A DNA stretch of 64,000 nt from Aestuariibius insulae (GTDB lineage Bacteria > Pseudomonadota > Alphaproteobacteria > Rhodobacterales > Rhodobacteraceae): positions 434,001 to 498,000 of the forward strand of contig NZ_JBFONW020000001.1 in assembly GCF_040783535.2 (NCBI RefSeq), written 5' to 3'. The notes under the pieces were generated by a model. The model was not told the origin of the DNA, made no database searches, and saw only the letters and a program-made list of their open reading frames with translations. Both the position numbers and the translations under genes were made by a program. This document shows, one piece after another, positions 17,375 through 27,195 of this stretch. Each line of letters opens with the position of its first letter. The first letter of the stretch is position 1.

Positions 17375-18787
17375 ATGAGCAGCTCCGACCCTCCCCCCCT
17401 CTATGCGCCGCAAGAGCCGATTTTCCCGCGCCGGGTATCGGGGTTCTACCGCTCGCTGAAGTGGTGGATCATGGGCGTGACGCTGGGGATCTACTACCTG
17501 ACGCCCTGGATCCGCTGGGACCGTGGGCCGTCGCTTCCCGATCAGGCGGTTCTGGTCGATCTGGCGAACCGGCGGTTCTACTTCTTTTGGATTGAGATCT
17601 GGCCGCATGAATTCTATTTCGTGGCCGGTCTGCTCATCATGGCGGGGCTGGGGCTCTTTCTTTTCACCTCGGCGCTGGGCCGGGTCTGGTGCGGCTATAC
17701 TTGCCCGCAGACCGTCTGGACCGATCTTTTTATCCTTGTGGAACGCTGGATCGAAGGCGACCGCAACGCGCGCGTGCGCCTGTGGGAGGCTGACTGGACC
17801 GCGCGCAAATGGCGGCTGCGGCTGACCAAGTGGACGGTCTGGCTGCTGATCGCAGTGGCGACCGGCGGGGCCTGGGTCTTTTACTTCACCGATGCGCCGA
17901 CGCTGCTGCGCGATCTGCTGACATTTCAGGCCCATCCGGTTGCCTATACGACGATCGCGATCATGACCGGCACGACGTTCCTCTTTGGCGGGTTCATGCG
18001 CGAACAGGTCTGCATTTACATGTGCCCCTGGCCGCGCATTCAGGGCGCGATGATGGACGATCACACGCTCACCGTCGGCTATCGCGACTGGCGCGGAGAG
18101 CCGCGCGGCAAGAAGCACGAGAACACCGCCGGCGACTGTATCGATTGCATGGCTTGCGTGAATGTCTGCCCGATGGGGATCGACATCCGCGACGGGCAGC
18201 AGCTGGAATGCATCACCTGCGCACTCTGCATCGATGCCTGCGACGACGTAATGGAAAAGATCGGCAAGCCGCGCGGTCTGATCGACTACCTTGCACTGTC
18301 GGACGAGCCGCTGGAGCGTGCGGGCCAGCCGCCGCGTCCCGCATGGCATCACATCTTCCGGTTCCGGACGGTGCTTTACACCGCGCTTTGGTCACTGATC
18401 GGGGTGGGGCTTGTCTTTGCGCTGTTCGTGCGCGCCGATATCGAGCTGACAGTCGAGCCGGTGCGCAACCCGACCTTTATCACTCTGTCGGATGGGTCGG
18501 TGCGCAATGTCTACAACGTGCGGCTGCGCAACAAGCTGGGCGAGCCGCGGGAGTTCAGGATGTCGCTGGCCTCGGACGATATTCTGCGGATCGACGTGGA
18601 GGGGGCAGACACCAATGTCGTGGCGGTCGATCCGGACAGCACGACGCTGACGCGGGTCTATGTGACCGCGCGGCCGCAGGATCCGGCCAGCACCGAGGAT
18701 CGGACGGATCTCAGACTTTGGGTCGAGGATGTCGGCAGCGCCGAGCGCGCCTATCGCGACACGGTTTTCAACGGAAGGGCAGGATGA
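17375..18787 (+). CDS. ccoG: cbb3 oxidase accessory protein CcoG (RdxB/FixG-like)
   Basis: Membrane cupric reductase-type maturation protein that supplies Cu(I) for the oxidase active site. It has 470 residues, four to five membrane helices, and the CGYTCPQTVW segment. Two ferredoxin-type clusters are coordinated by CIDCMACVNVCP and CITCALCIDACD (about residues 252-290). The last about 120 residues form the periplasmic Ig-like FixG C-terminal domain. It is co-transcribed with ccoH, whose ATG overlaps its stop. Confidence 0.95.
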   Translation: MSSSDPPPLYAPQEPIFPRRVSGFYRSLKWWIMGVTLGIYYLTPWIRWDRGPSLPDQAVLVDLANRRFYFFWIEIWPHEFYFVAGLLIMAGLGLFLFTSALGRVWCGYTCPQTVWTDLFILVERWIEGDRNARVRLWEADWTARKWRLRLTKWTVWLLIAVATGGAWVFYFTDAPTLLRDLLTFQAHPVAYTTIAIMTGTTFLFGGFMREQVCIYMCPWPRIQGAMMDDHTLTVGYRDWRGEPRGKKHENTAGDCIDCMACVNVCPMGIDIRDGQQLECITCALCIDACDDVMEKIGKPRGLIDYLALSDEPLERAGQPPRPAWHHIFRFRTVLYTALWSLIGVGLVFALFVRADIELTVEPVRNPTFITLSDGSVRNVYNVRLRNKLGEPREFRMSLASDDILRIDVEGADTNVVAVDPDSTTLTRVYVTARPQDPASTEDRTDLRLWVEDVGSAERAYRDTVFNGRAG

Positions 18788-19251
18788 TGGACGAGGTAAC
18801 GGACAAGCCGCTGTCGGGCCGGAAGGTCCTTTTGATCGTGTGCAGTGCCTTCGCGGTGATCATCACGGTCAACCTGACGCTGGCCTTTCAGGCGGTCGCG
18901 ACCTTTCCGGGGCTGGAGACGCGCAACTCTTATGTCGTCAGTCAGTCGTTTCAGGAGGATCGCGCCGCGCAGCTTGCGCTGGGCTGGGATGTCGCGGCGG
19001 TGGCTGACGGGGGTGTCGTTCGCCTGAGCCTGCGCAAGGATGGTCAGCCGGTGCAGGCCGAGATCCAGTCGGCGGTGCTGGGGCGGGCGACGAATGTGGC
19101 GCAGGATCAGGACCTTGTCTTTGCCTATGACGGGCGGGATTATGTGGCGCCTGCCGCGCTGGAAAAGGGGAACTGGAATCTGCGGTTGGTGGCCGAAGCC
19201 CCGGACGGCACGCTTTTTCGCCAGCGTGTCATCGTGACGGCCGCCAGATGA
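18784..19251 (+). CDS. ccoH: FixH family cbb3 assembly protein
   Basis: 155-residue membrane protein with one N-terminal helix (LLIVCSAFAVIITVNLTLAF) and a periplasmic beta domain. It contains the family TRNSYVVSQSFQED segment and the ending GTLFRQRVIVTAAR. CcoH is needed for late assembly or stability of the cbb3 complex. The ATG at 18784 overlaps the ccoG stop (ATGA), and ccoI starts on its last codons, so the three are translationally coupled. Confidence 0.92.
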   Translation: MMDEVTDKPLSGRKVLLIVCSAFAVIITVNLTLAFQAVATFPGLETRNSYVVSQSFQEDRAAQLALGWDVAAVADGGVVRLSLRKDGQPVQAEIQSAVLGRATNVAQDQDLVFAYDGRDYVAPAALEKGNWNLRLVAEAPDGTLFRQRVIVTAAR

Positions 19252-21395
19252 GCGCCGTTTCCGCCTGTCCGGCCTGCACTGCCGCCCCTTTGGCCGAAAG
19301 GGCGGCGAGCGGCGCGATGATCGAAGGTGGAACGATCCTGTCGCTGCCGACGATCCATTGCGCGGCCTGTATCGGAGCGGTCGAGCGGGCGCTGATGGCA
19401 GTGCCGGGCGTCGAGGGCGCGCGCGTGAACCTTAGCCGCAAGCGCGTGACGATCGCCGCGCCCCGCGTGCCAGTCGAGGATTTGATCGCGGCGGTCGAGG
19501 GCGCGGGCTTTGAGACGACAGAGCTGGACCAGACGCTTGTCGCGGCATCCGATACTGACGAGGTCGGACGCGCGATCCTGCTGCGGCTGGCCGTGGCGGG
19601 TTTTGCGATGATGAACGTGATGCTCTTTTCGGTTGCCGTCTGGTCGGGTGCGACCGAGGCGACGCGCAACCTGTTCCATTGGATTTCAGCCGGGATCGCG
19701 GTGCCGACGCTGATGTTTTCGGCGCAGATCTTTTTCACCTCCGCCTGGTCGGCGATCCGGGTCTGGCGGCTCAATATGGATGTGCCGATCTCGCTGGCGA
19801 TCATCCTGGCTGCGGCCCTGTCGGTGTTCGAGACGGCGATCGGCGGGCACGAGGTTTACTTTGATGCGGCCCTGTCGCTGACGTTTTTTCTGCTGACGGG
19901 CCGGTATCTGGATCACCGGACGCGGCAGGCCGCGCGATCGGCGGCGCAGGAGCTGAGCGCTTTGGAGACGCCGCGCGCCACGCGGATCCTGGACGGCGCG
20001 CGCGAAAGCGTGCGGGTGCAGGAGCTGGTGCCGGGCGATATGATCGCCTTGTCTGCAGGGATGCGCGCGCCGGTCGACGGAATCGTCGCGAGCGGCAGGT
20101 CGACCATGGACCGGTCGCTTCTCACCGGGGAAAGCCGGGCCGTCTCGGTGGTTTTGGGGGATGTTGTGGCCGCCGGAGAGGTGAACCTGTCCGGCGCGCT
20201 GACGCTCGAGGTGACGGCGGTGGGCGAGGACACGACGCTGCGCCGCATGGCCGCCCTCGTCGAGGCAGCAGAAGGCGCGCGCAACAGTTATACCGCGCTG
20301 GCAGACCGGGCCGCGCAGATCTATGCGCCTGCGGTGCATCTGCTGGCCCTGGCGACGTTCATCGGCTGGATCCTTGTGGGATCGGACATCGCACCGGCGC
20401 TGAATATCGCGATTTCAGTGCTTATCATCACCTGTCCCTGCGCCCTTGGGCTGGCGGTTCCGGCGGTAATGACGGCGGCGACCGGGCGGCTGTTCCGGCG
20501 GGGGTTTCTGGTTAAGAACGGAACCGCTTTGGAGCGCCTGGCCGAGGTCGATACGGTGATCTTCGACAAGACCGGCACGCTGACCGAGGGCCATGCTAGC
20601 CTGTCGGTCGCGGAGATGACGCCCGAGGCGCTGTCCGTGCTGGCCGCGTTGGCGCGGGCGTCCGATCATCCGGTGGCGCGGATGATGGTTGCGGCTTTGC
20701 CGCCGGCGATCGCGCCTGTCGATCTGGGCGATGTGACAGAGCATCCTGGCCTCGGGGTCGAGGCGACATGGCGCGGGCAAACCGTCCGGCTGGGCCGCGG
20801 ATCCTGGGTCGGGGCTGCGCGCTCTCCGGCCTTGGCGATTGGGGAGGGACCTGCGATCCCGCTGGCGATCGCTGAGACGCTGCGCGAGGGCGCGGCAGAG
20901 ACGGTGCGAGAGCTTCAGGCGCTTAGATATGGCGTGCGTTTGATCTCGGGCGACGAGCCCGAAGCCGTCGAGGCGGTGGCGACGCGTTTGGGCCTGACCG
21001 ATTGGCAGGCGCAGGCGCGACCCGATGAAAAGGTTCGCGTGATCGAGGCGCTGGAAGAGGCGGGGCACCGCGTTTTGATGGTCGGCGATGGGCTCAATGA
21101 TACGGCGGCGCTGGCGCGGGCATATGCGTCGATCTCTCCGGCCTCGGCGCTGGATGCGTCGCGCACGGCGTCGGATATCGTCCTGTTGAGCCGCAGCCTG
21201 TCGGAGCTGGTCGATGCCGTCCGGACCGCCAAGGCCGCGCGGCGGCGGGTGATCGAGAATTTCGGGATCGCGGCAGGCTATAACTGCATTGCCATCCCCA
21301 TCGCGGTGCTCGGCTTCGCTTCCCCGCTCGGCGCGGCGATCGCGATGTCGACCTCGTCGATTACCGTCCTGCTTAATGCGCTTAGAGTGAGGTAG
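19248..21395 (+). CDS. ccoI: Copper-transporting P1B ATPase CcoI (FixI/CopA2)
   Basis: Exports copper for insertion into the cbb3 oxidase. The 715 residues include the N-terminal metal-binding motif CAAC (38-41) after a CPAC pair at 7-10, and eight membrane helices. The channel motif is CPC at 396-398, the phosphorylation site DKTGT begins at Asp440, and the HP site is in SDHPVARMM. The hinge is GDGLNDTAALARA. The order ccoG-H-I-S and the overlapping ends show one operon. Confidence 0.95.
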   Translation: MSAVSACPACTAAPLAERAASGAMIEGGTILSLPTIHCAACIGAVERALMAVPGVEGARVNLSRKRVTIAAPRVPVEDLIAAVEGAGFETTELDQTLVAASDTDEVGRAILLRLAVAGFAMMNVMLFSVAVWSGATEATRNLFHWISAGIAVPTLMFSAQIFFTSAWSAIRVWRLNMDVPISLAIILAAALSVFETAIGGHEVYFDAALSLTFFLLTGRYLDHRTRQAARSAAQELSALETPRATRILDGARESVRVQELVPGDMIALSAGMRAPVDGIVASGRSTMDRSLLTGESRAVSVVLGDVVAAGEVNLSGALTLEVTAVGEDTTLRRMAALVEAAEGARNSYTALADRAAQIYAPAVHLLALATFIGWILVGSDIAPALNIAISVLIITCPCALGLAVPAVMTAATGRLFRRGFLVKNGTALERLAEVDTVIFDKTGTLTEGHASLSVAEMTPEALSVLAALARASDHPVARMMVAALPPAIAPVDLGDVTEHPGLGVEATWRGQTVRLGRGSWVGAARSPALAIGEGPAIPLAIAETLREGAAETVRELQALRYGVRLISGDEPEAVEAVATRLGLTDWQAQARPDEKVRVIEALEEAGHRVLMVGDGLNDTAALARAYASISPASALDASRTASDIVLLSRSLSELVDAVRTAKAARRRVIENFGIAAGYNCIAIPIAVLGFASPLGAAIAMSTSSITVLLNALRVR

Positions 21396-21399
21396 ACCG

Positions 21400-21555
21400 A
21401 TGAATGTTCTGCTGATCCTCGTTCCCGTCTCGCTGGTTCTGGCCTCGCTGGGGCTGCTGGCCTTTCTCTGGTCGCTCAAGCACCGGCAATACGAGGATCT
21501 GGAAGGCGATGCAGCCCGGATCCTGCTGGAGGAGGACGACACCCCCCGGTCCTGA
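21400..21555 (+). CDS. ccoS: cbb3 oxidase maturation protein CcoS
   Basis: A 51-residue protein with one hydrophobic helix (VLLILVPVSLVLASLGLLAF), the CcoS/FixS-type FLWSLKHRQYEDLEGDA boundary and an acidic tail. The family is needed for heme and copper insertion into the oxidase. It starts 5 bp after ccoI and closes the operon. Confidence 0.92.
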   Translation: MNVLLILVPVSLVLASLGLLAFLWSLKHRQYEDLEGDAARILLEEDDTPRS

Positions 21556-21614
21556 GGTTGCAGCGGCCGGGCCAAGCGGGCATCAGAGGGGTCACGGTTG
21601 CCCGGAGACTGCCC

Positions 21615-22403
21615 ATGCCCTTCACGCTCGCCACCTGGAACATCAACTCGGTCCGGCTGCGCGAGCCGCTGGTGATCGATCTGCTGAAAGCCGAGGCGCC
21701 CGATGTGCTGTGCCTGCAGGAATGCAAATCGCCCGTCGACAAGATCCCGCGCGAGGGGTTCGCGGCTTTGGGCTACGAGCATCTCGTGGCGCGGGGTCAG
21801 AAGGGCTATAACGGTGTGGCGATCCTGTCCAAGCTGCCCTTGGAAGAGGTGGGCGCGGAGGATTTCGCGGGCCTCGGCCATGCGCGGCACGTGGCGGCGC
21901 GGCTGCCGAACGGGGTGGTGATTCACAATCATTACGTCCCGGCGGGCGGCGACATCCCGGACCGCGAGAAGAACGAGAAGTTCGGGCAGAAGCTGGATTA
22001 TCTGACGGATATGACGAAGGCGTTCGAAGCGGACCGGCCCAAGGATGCGATCCTTGTCGGTGATCTGAACATCGCGCCGCGCGAAGATGACGTCTGGAGC
22101 CATAAGCAGCTGCTCAAGATCGTCAGCCATACTCCCATCGAGGTGGAGCATCTGACGGCGGCGCAAGAAGCGGGCGACTGGGTGGACGTCACGCGCAAGG
22201 ACATCCCAGAGGGGCCGCTTTATTCGTGGTGGTCCTACCGCTCGCCCGATTGGGACAAGGCTGACAAGGGCCGCAGGCTGGATCATGTCTGGGCGACGCC
22301 CGATGTCGCGCGGGCGGCCTCGGGCAGCCGTATCCTGCGCGATGTGCGCGGCTGGGAGAAGCCGAGCGATCACGCCCCGGTCTTTGCGCATTTCGATCTG
22401 TGA
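21615..22403 (+). CDS. xthA: Exodeoxyribonuclease III
   Basis: Apurinic-site endonuclease and 3'-5' exonuclease in base-excision repair. It has 262 residues, starting at MPFTLATWNINSVR (ATG 21615). The exonuclease III family motifs are CLQECKS (catalytic Glu), YNGVAILSK, LVGDLNIAP, LDHVWATP and the final SDHAPVFA (catalytic His). A longer upstream frame lacks homologous sequence. Confidence 0.95.
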   Translation: MPFTLATWNINSVRLREPLVIDLLKAEAPDVLCLQECKSPVDKIPREGFAALGYEHLVARGQKGYNGVAILSKLPLEEVGAEDFAGLGHARHVAARLPNGVVIHNHYVPAGGDIPDREKNEKFGQKLDYLTDMTKAFEADRPKDAILVGDLNIAPREDDVWSHKQLLKIVSHTPIEVEHLTAAQEAGDWVDVTRKDIPEGPLYSWWSYRSPDWDKADKGRRLDHVWATPDVARAASGSRILRDVRGWEKPSDHAPVFAHFDL

Positions 22404-22469
22404 GCCATGCCCTTTGACATTGGGGCCGCTCTTTCACATATGACCTTCTGACCCTCCAAAAGGAGCGAG

Positions 22470-23387
22470 ATGATGCTGGAATTCGGCCAAGACACGACAC
22501 AACCCGCAGGCGACCTGATCAAGGACGCGACGGAAGAGACCTTCATGCAGGACGTGATCGAGGCATCCCAGACGGTGCCGGTGATCGTGGACTTCTGGGC
22601 GCCCTGGTGCGGCCCGTGCAAGCAGCTGACGCCCGCGATCGAGGCTGCGGTGACCAAGGCGAAGGGCCGGGTCAAGCTGGTGAAGATGGATGTCGACCAG
22701 AATCAGGCGATTGCCGCGCAGCTCAGGATCCAGTCGATCCCGACGGTCTACGCCTTCTGGCAGGGGCAGCCGGTCGACGGATTTCAGGGCGCGCTGCCCG
22801 CCTCCGAGATCGATGCTTTTATCGAGAAAGTCGCCGCGATGGGCGGCGAAGGCGAGGATGGCGGTCTGGCCGATGCGCTGTCCGCCGCCGAAGAGATGCT
22901 GACCGAAGGCGCGGCGAGCGATGCGGCGCAGACCTTTGCGGCGATCATTCAGGAGGACGGCGAGAATGCCGCCGCCTATGGCGGGCTGGCGCGGTCCTAT
23001 CTGGCGCTGGGCGATGCCGATCAGGCCGAAGCGATCCTAAACGGCGCGCCCGCTGCCATCTCCGATGCGCCCGAGATTGAGGCTGTGCGCGCCCAGCTCG
23101 AACTGGCGCGACAGGCGGAAAATGCAGGCCCCGTGGCCGATCTGCGCGCCAAGGTCGAGACCGATCCGGCGGATCTTCAGGCGCGGTTCGATCTGGCGAC
23201 CGCGCTCCATGCATCGGGCGATGCCGAAGGCGCGGTGAGTGAGCTGCTGGAGCTCTTCCGGCAGGATCGGGAGTGGAACGATGGCGCGGCCAAGGCGCAG
23301 CTCTTCACGATTTTCGATGCGCTTCCGCCGCAGGATCCGGTCGTGCTCAACGGTCGGCGGAAACTCTCGTCGCTTATATTTGCCTGA
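22470..23387 (+). CDS. Thioredoxin-TPR protein (CnoX/YbbN-like)
   Basis: 305 residues: a thioredoxin domain (about 15-122) with redox site WCGPC (Cys47, Cys50), then a helical tetratricopeptide region (about 130-300). CnoX proteins protect substrates from oxidation and pass them to chaperonins. The intact CGPC motif suggests redox activity, unlike E. coli YbbN. It lies 66 bp after xthA, with a good AAAGGAG ribosome site. Confidence 0.9.
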   Translation: MMLEFGQDTTQPAGDLIKDATEETFMQDVIEASQTVPVIVDFWAPWCGPCKQLTPAIEAAVTKAKGRVKLVKMDVDQNQAIAAQLRIQSIPTVYAFWQGQPVDGFQGALPASEIDAFIEKVAAMGGEGEDGGLADALSAAEEMLTEGAASDAAQTFAAIIQEDGENAAAYGGLARSYLALGDADQAEAILNGAPAAISDAPEIEAVRAQLELARQAENAGPVADLRAKVETDPADLQARFDLATALHASGDAEGAVSELLELFRQDREWNDGAAKAQLFTIFDALPPQDPVVLNGRRKLSSLIFA

Positions 23388-23413
23388 CCTGCCCGCCGGG
23401 CTACTTTGCCGGT

Positions 23414-24058
23414 ATGATGCAAGCTGCCGACCTGCCGGACACAATACCGGTCTTTCCGCTGCCGGGAGCTCTTTTGCTGCCGCGAACCCGGTTGCCGCTG
23501 CATATCTTCGAGCCGCGCTATCTTGCGATGCTCGACGACACGCTCAAGACGCAGACCCGCCTGATCGGCATGATCCAGCCCTTCGAGGCGCCGGGATCGA
23601 AGGAAAGCAAGCTGCATCACATCGGCTGCGCCGGACGGCTGACCGCGTTTTCCGAAACCGAGGACGGGCGTTATATGGTCACGCTTAGCGGGATGTCCCG
23701 TTTTCGCGTGGTCGAGGAGATCTCCGGCTTTACGCCCTATCGCCGCTGCGAGGTGAAATGGGACGGGTTCGACCGTGACCTTGGGCCCGTCGAGGCGGAC
23801 AAGACCTTTGACCGCAAGGCGTTTCTGGATCTTCTGGGCCGGTACTTCGACGATCAGCAGCTCTCGACCGACTGGGACAGCCTCAAGGAGGCGGAGGACG
23901 AGTTGCTTATCAACTCGCTGTCGATGCTTTGCCCGTTCGAGCCTGAGGACAAGCAGGCGCTTCTCGAGGCCCCGTCGCTGTCGACCCGCCGCGAGACACT
24001 CGTTACGCTGATCGAGTTTGCCCTGCGCGGTGGATCGGCCGAAGAGATCATGCAGTGA
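23414..24058 (+). CDS. Lon N-terminal (substrate-binding) domain protein
   Basis: 214 residues of a stand-alone Lon substrate-binding domain, without ATPase or protease parts. Family phrases are IPVFPLPGALLLPRTRLPLHIFEPRY and GTFSE-like FSETEDGRY near residues 75-85. Such proteins are common in alphaproteobacteria; their function is unknown. I chose ATG 23414, since the upstream frame overlaps the thioredoxin gene. Its stop overlaps the GTG of the next gene. Confidence 0.88.
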   Translation: MMQAADLPDTIPVFPLPGALLLPRTRLPLHIFEPRYLAMLDDTLKTQTRLIGMIQPFEAPGSKESKLHHIGCAGRLTAFSETEDGRYMVTLSGMSRFRVVEEISGFTPYRRCEVKWDGFDRDLGPVEADKTFDRKAFLDLLGRYFDDQQLSTDWDSLKEAEDELLINSLSMLCPFEPEDKQALLEAPSLSTRRETLVTLIEFALRGGSAEEIMQ

Positions 24059-24252
24059 ATGACGCGACACCCATGCAGGAGCCGCAATTCGATCGGCGGA
24101 TGCTGGAATTTCTCGTCTGCCCGCAGACGCATGGGATCCTGACCTATGATGCCGAGGCGCAAGAGCTGATCTCGAAAGCTGCGCATCTGGCCTATCCGAT
24201 CCGCGAAGGCCTGCCGGTCATGCTGATCGACGAGGCGCGCCAGATCGACTGA
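24055..24252 (+). CDS. Trm112-family small protein
   Basis: 65 residues, GTG start overlapping the preceding stop. The Trm112/YcaR-type core is visible: LEFLVCPQTHGILTY, then AYPIREGLPVMLIDEAR. Usual zinc cysteines are reduced to one (Cys22), as often in bacterial YcaR-like members. It may assist a methyltransferase or other partner; none is identified here. Confidence 0.9.
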   Translation: MNDATPMQEPQFDRRMLEFLVCPQTHGILTYDAEAQELISKAAHLAYPIREGLPVMLIDEARQID

Positions 24253-24255
24253 CGC

Positions 24256-25473
24256 CTAGGGCAGCTTGCCTTTGAGAAGGTTCGGCAGATCGCCCGTCAG
24301 CCCCGCCGCCTCCTGCACAAAGCTGCGACGCAGGCGCGGCAGCGCGTCGATGGCCCCCATCCCGAAATCCCGGGCGGCGCGCAGGATCGGATTGTCGTTC
24401 GAAAAGAGCCGGTTGAACGTATCGGTCGCCAGCGCCAGAGACGCCACGTCGAACCGGCGCCATTGCTGGTAGCGGGTCAGCACCGGCCTGGTTCCGATAT
24501 CCTCTCCCCGTCTGCGGGCCTCTGCCAGAACCTCGATCAGGGCGGCGATATCCTTGAGCCCTGCATTCAGGCCCTGACCTGCGATGGGATGAACCCCATG
24601 CGCGGCATCGCCGACCAGAGCCACGCGATCTGCGATCATCTGGTGCGTCAGGCTTAGCCCCAGCGGGTAGGCATGGCGCCCGCCGATCAGACGGATCGAG
24701 CCAAGGAACTCTCCGAAGCGCGGCGCGAGTGCCTTGAGAAACGCCGCATCGTCTGCAGTTGCAAGCGGCGCGGCGACGGCATCGTCCTCGCTCCATACGA
24801 TGGAGGCGCGGTTTCCGGTCAGCGGCAGGATCGCGAGCGGCCCGCCCGGCATGAAGAACTGGTGCGCGATGCCGTCATGCGGTTTTTCATGCTCGACCGC
24901 GCAGACAAGGGCGGTTTGCCCGTAGCCCCATTCCATCCGCCGGATCCCGGCGCGCCGCGCCGTGCCGGAGCTGCGCCCGTCGGCCCCGATCAGCAGGCGG
25001 GCGGTCAGCGTCTCTCCGGTGGAGGTGTCGACCTCGACCCCGGTCGGCGTGACACGCTGGGCGGTGACGGTCTGCCCGTAGCGGGTTTCGACCAGATCGC
25101 TCTCGTCCAGCGCGGCGCGGGCGTGATGGCGCAGGTGACGATCCTCGACCATGAAGCCCATCGGCTCCTCGCCCAACTCGGACGCTTCGAAATGCATCAT
25201 CCAGGGCGCCGGACCCTGACCGGGGCGCCCGTCGGTGACCTTGATCTCGGTCATCGGCTGCGCCTCAGCGGCCAGCGCGGGCCACAGGCCAATCGCCGAC
25301 ATCAGCCGTTGCGAGGCCAGCGCGATCGCATAGGCGCGCCCGTCGAAGTCGGGGACCCGGCTGCCCGGATCGGGGGCGGCATCGATCAGCGTGACGCTCA
25401 GCCCGATACGGGAGGCGGCAAGGGCGAGCGCGGTGCCATTCAGGCCGCCGCCGGTGAGGAGCAGATCGGTCAT
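24256..25473 (-). CDS. UbiH/UbiF/COQ6-family FAD hydroxylase
   Basis: 405-residue aromatic monooxygenase of the ubiquinone pathway type. The FAD site is GGGLNGTALALA near the N-terminus (from residue 8), the second motif is DGRSS in LLIGADGRSSGTA, and the third is VALVGDAAHGVHPIAGQGLNAGLKD. Start MTDLLLTGG (ATG 25473) follows from homology; a longer upstream frame overlaps the divergent amidase gene. Which ring position it hydroxylates cannot be told. Confidence 0.9.
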   Translation of the reverse strand: MTDLLLTGGGLNGTALALAASRIGLSVTLIDAAPDPGSRVPDFDGRAYAIALASQRLMSAIGLWPALAAEAQPMTEIKVTDGRPGQGPAPWMMHFEASELGEEPMGFMVEDRHLRHHARAALDESDLVETRYGQTVTAQRVTPTGVEVDTSTGETLTARLLIGADGRSSGTARRAGIRRMEWGYGQTALVCAVEHEKPHDGIAHQFFMPGGPLAILPLTGNRASIVWSEDDAVAAPLATADDAAFLKALAPRFGEFLGSIRLIGGRHAYPLGLSLTHQMIADRVALVGDAAHGVHPIAGQGLNAGLKDIAALIEVLAEARRRGEDIGTRPVLTRYQQWRRFDVASLALATDTFNRLFSNDNPILRAARDFGMGAIDALPRLRRSFVQEAAGLTGDLPNLLKGKLP

Positions 25474-25554
25474 GGGGCTGCATATGCCGCTGTCCGGACG
25501 ATTGTCCATGCGCCGCGAGGCCGCTACCGTCGCCGCGAGGCGAAGGAGAGACCG

Positions 25555-26886
25555 ATGGCAGAGTGGCAGGGCAGGAGCGCGGCGGATCTGGGACGTCTGA
25601 TCGGGACGGGCGATCTGGATCCGGTGGCGCTGACCGAAGAGATGCTCGGCGTCGCCTGCGAGCACCCATTCGGGGAGCGGATCTACGCGCGGATGACACC
25701 AGAGCGGGCTTTGGCCGAAGCGGGCGCGGCCCGGGACCGGGCGCAGGCGGGGCGGCGGCTTGGCCCGCTCGACGGGGTGCCGGTTTCGTGGAAGGATCTG
25801 TTCGACACCGCTGGGGTGGTGACCGAAGCTGGATCGAAGGTACTCGAGGGGCGGGTGCCGGAGAGAGACGCCGAGGTCGTGCGTCGGGGAACCGCTGCGG
25901 GCCTCGTCTGCCTTGGCAAGACCCATATGACGGAACTGGCCTTTTCGGGTCTCGGGCTGAACCCGATGACCGCCTCGCCGCCGAATGTGAACGACGCGGA
26001 GGCCGTCTCGGGCGGCTCGTCCTCGGGGGCTGCGACATCGGTGGCGTTCGGGCTGGCGGCGGCGGCGGTCGGCTCTGATACCGGCGGATCGGTGCGGGTG
26101 CCTGCGGTCTGGAACGATCTGGTGGGGCTCAAGACGACGGCGGGACTGCTGCCCAATGATGGTGTGGTTCCGCTCTGCCGGTCCTTTGACACGGTCGGGC
26201 CGCTCACACGGACGGTCGAGGATGCGGCGCTGATGTTCGCCGCTTTGGGCGGACAGGGCGTGGATCTGCGCGGCGCATCGCTGGCCGGGCGGCGCTTCGC
26301 AGTGATCGCGACTGTCGGGATGGAGGATCTGGAGGAGGCCCCGAAGGCTGGGTTCGACCGGGCGCTTGAGGCGTTACGAGACGCAGGCGCAGTGATCGAG
26401 ACCGTCGAGATGCCATCCCTCACCGATGCTTTCGATCTGGCCGGGCCGCTATACACCGCCGAGGCCTATGCCGAGTGGCAGCAAGCGGTCGAGCACCAGT
26501 CCGAAAAGATGTACGCGCAGATCGTCGAGCGGATCATGGGCGGAAAGGGCGTCACGGCGGCGGCGTATCTGCAGGCCTGGGCGCGCATCCGCGAGATCCG
26601 GGCGGACTGGGCGGAGCGGATGGCCGGCTTCGATGCGGTACTGTGCCCCACCTGTCCGATCGCGCCCCCGAATGCGGAGCGGCTGGCCACTGATGACGCC
26701 TATTTCAAGCGCGCGAACCTGATGACGCTCAGAAACACGCGGATCGGTAACCTCATGGGGCTCTGCGGGCTGACGATCCCGGCGGGCGTGCCGTCGGCGG
26801 GGATCCTGCTGAACGGGCCCCCTGGGTCGGAAGCGCGGCTGTTGCGGCTTGGGATGGCGGCGGAGGCGGCTTCGGGGGAGGGCTGA
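25555..26886 (+). CDS. Amidase signature family protein
   Basis: 443-residue hydrolase of amides, with the amidase catalytic set visible: Lys80 (WKDLFD), the cis-Ser in SGGSSSG (152-158) and nucleophile Ser179 in SDTGGSV. It is shorter than GatA (about 485) and lacks a gatB or gatC neighbour, so it is not the tRNA amidotransferase subunit. The substrate is unknown. A good AAGGAGAG ribosome site precedes ATG 25555. Confidence 0.9.
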   Translation: MAEWQGRSAADLGRLIGTGDLDPVALTEEMLGVACEHPFGERIYARMTPERALAEAGAARDRAQAGRRLGPLDGVPVSWKDLFDTAGVVTEAGSKVLEGRVPERDAEVVRRGTAAGLVCLGKTHMTELAFSGLGLNPMTASPPNVNDAEAVSGGSSSGAATSVAFGLAAAAVGSDTGGSVRVPAVWNDLVGLKTTAGLLPNDGVVPLCRSFDTVGPLTRTVEDAALMFAALGGQGVDLRGASLAGRRFAVIATVGMEDLEEAPKAGFDRALEALRDAGAVIETVEMPSLTDAFDLAGPLYTAEAYAEWQQAVEHQSEKMYAQIVERIMGGKGVTAAAYLQAWARIREIRADWAERMAGFDAVLCPTCPIAPPNAERLATDDAYFKRANLMTLRNTRIGNLMGLCGLTIPAGVPSAGILLNGPPGSEARLLRLGMAAEAASGEG

Positions 26887-27195
26887 GCTATGCCCTCCGG
26901 ATCGGGACAAGCCGAAGGCGCCGATCCATCGCCAGCCCGCCCAAGCGGGCTGGTGATTTGGCTGATCTTGGCGCGACAGGTAGGCGGCGCGATATCCTCG
27001 AGCCATAAAGCGCCTGGGAAAAAGCGAAGCATCGCCATCCCGCGGACTGGCGATAGATCGGCTGGAACGCCATAAATATCACAAAACACTCGCCTTTGTT
27101 CTTTTTTCGCCGCGCGGCGGCTGGACAGAAGCGGTCTCGGCTCGCTATTTTGATCCTCAAGCGGGACGAAAGCGATCCTGCATATTGAGGCAGTC
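26887..27195. other. Intergenic region with hairpin and possible promoter
   Basis: 309 bp. A 9-bp hairpin (CCAGCCCGC 26932-26940, GCGGGCTGG 26945-26953) followed by a weak T-rich stretch may end the amidase transcript. TGGACA (27122-27127), 17 bp, then CTATTT (27145-27150) is a possible sigma70-type promoter for the aminotransferase gene. No gene is seen. Confidence 0.45.

Noticed and set aside
14564..18352. Long minus-strand frames opposite ccoN-ccoG
   Set aside because: GC-rich codon bias produces long antisense frames; the plus-strand genes have clear cbb3 subunit motifs.
20415..22391. 658-aa minus-strand frame opposite ccoI and xthA
   Set aside because: Low-complexity Arg/Gly/Pro composition, and the opposite strand encodes two confident enzymes and CcoS.
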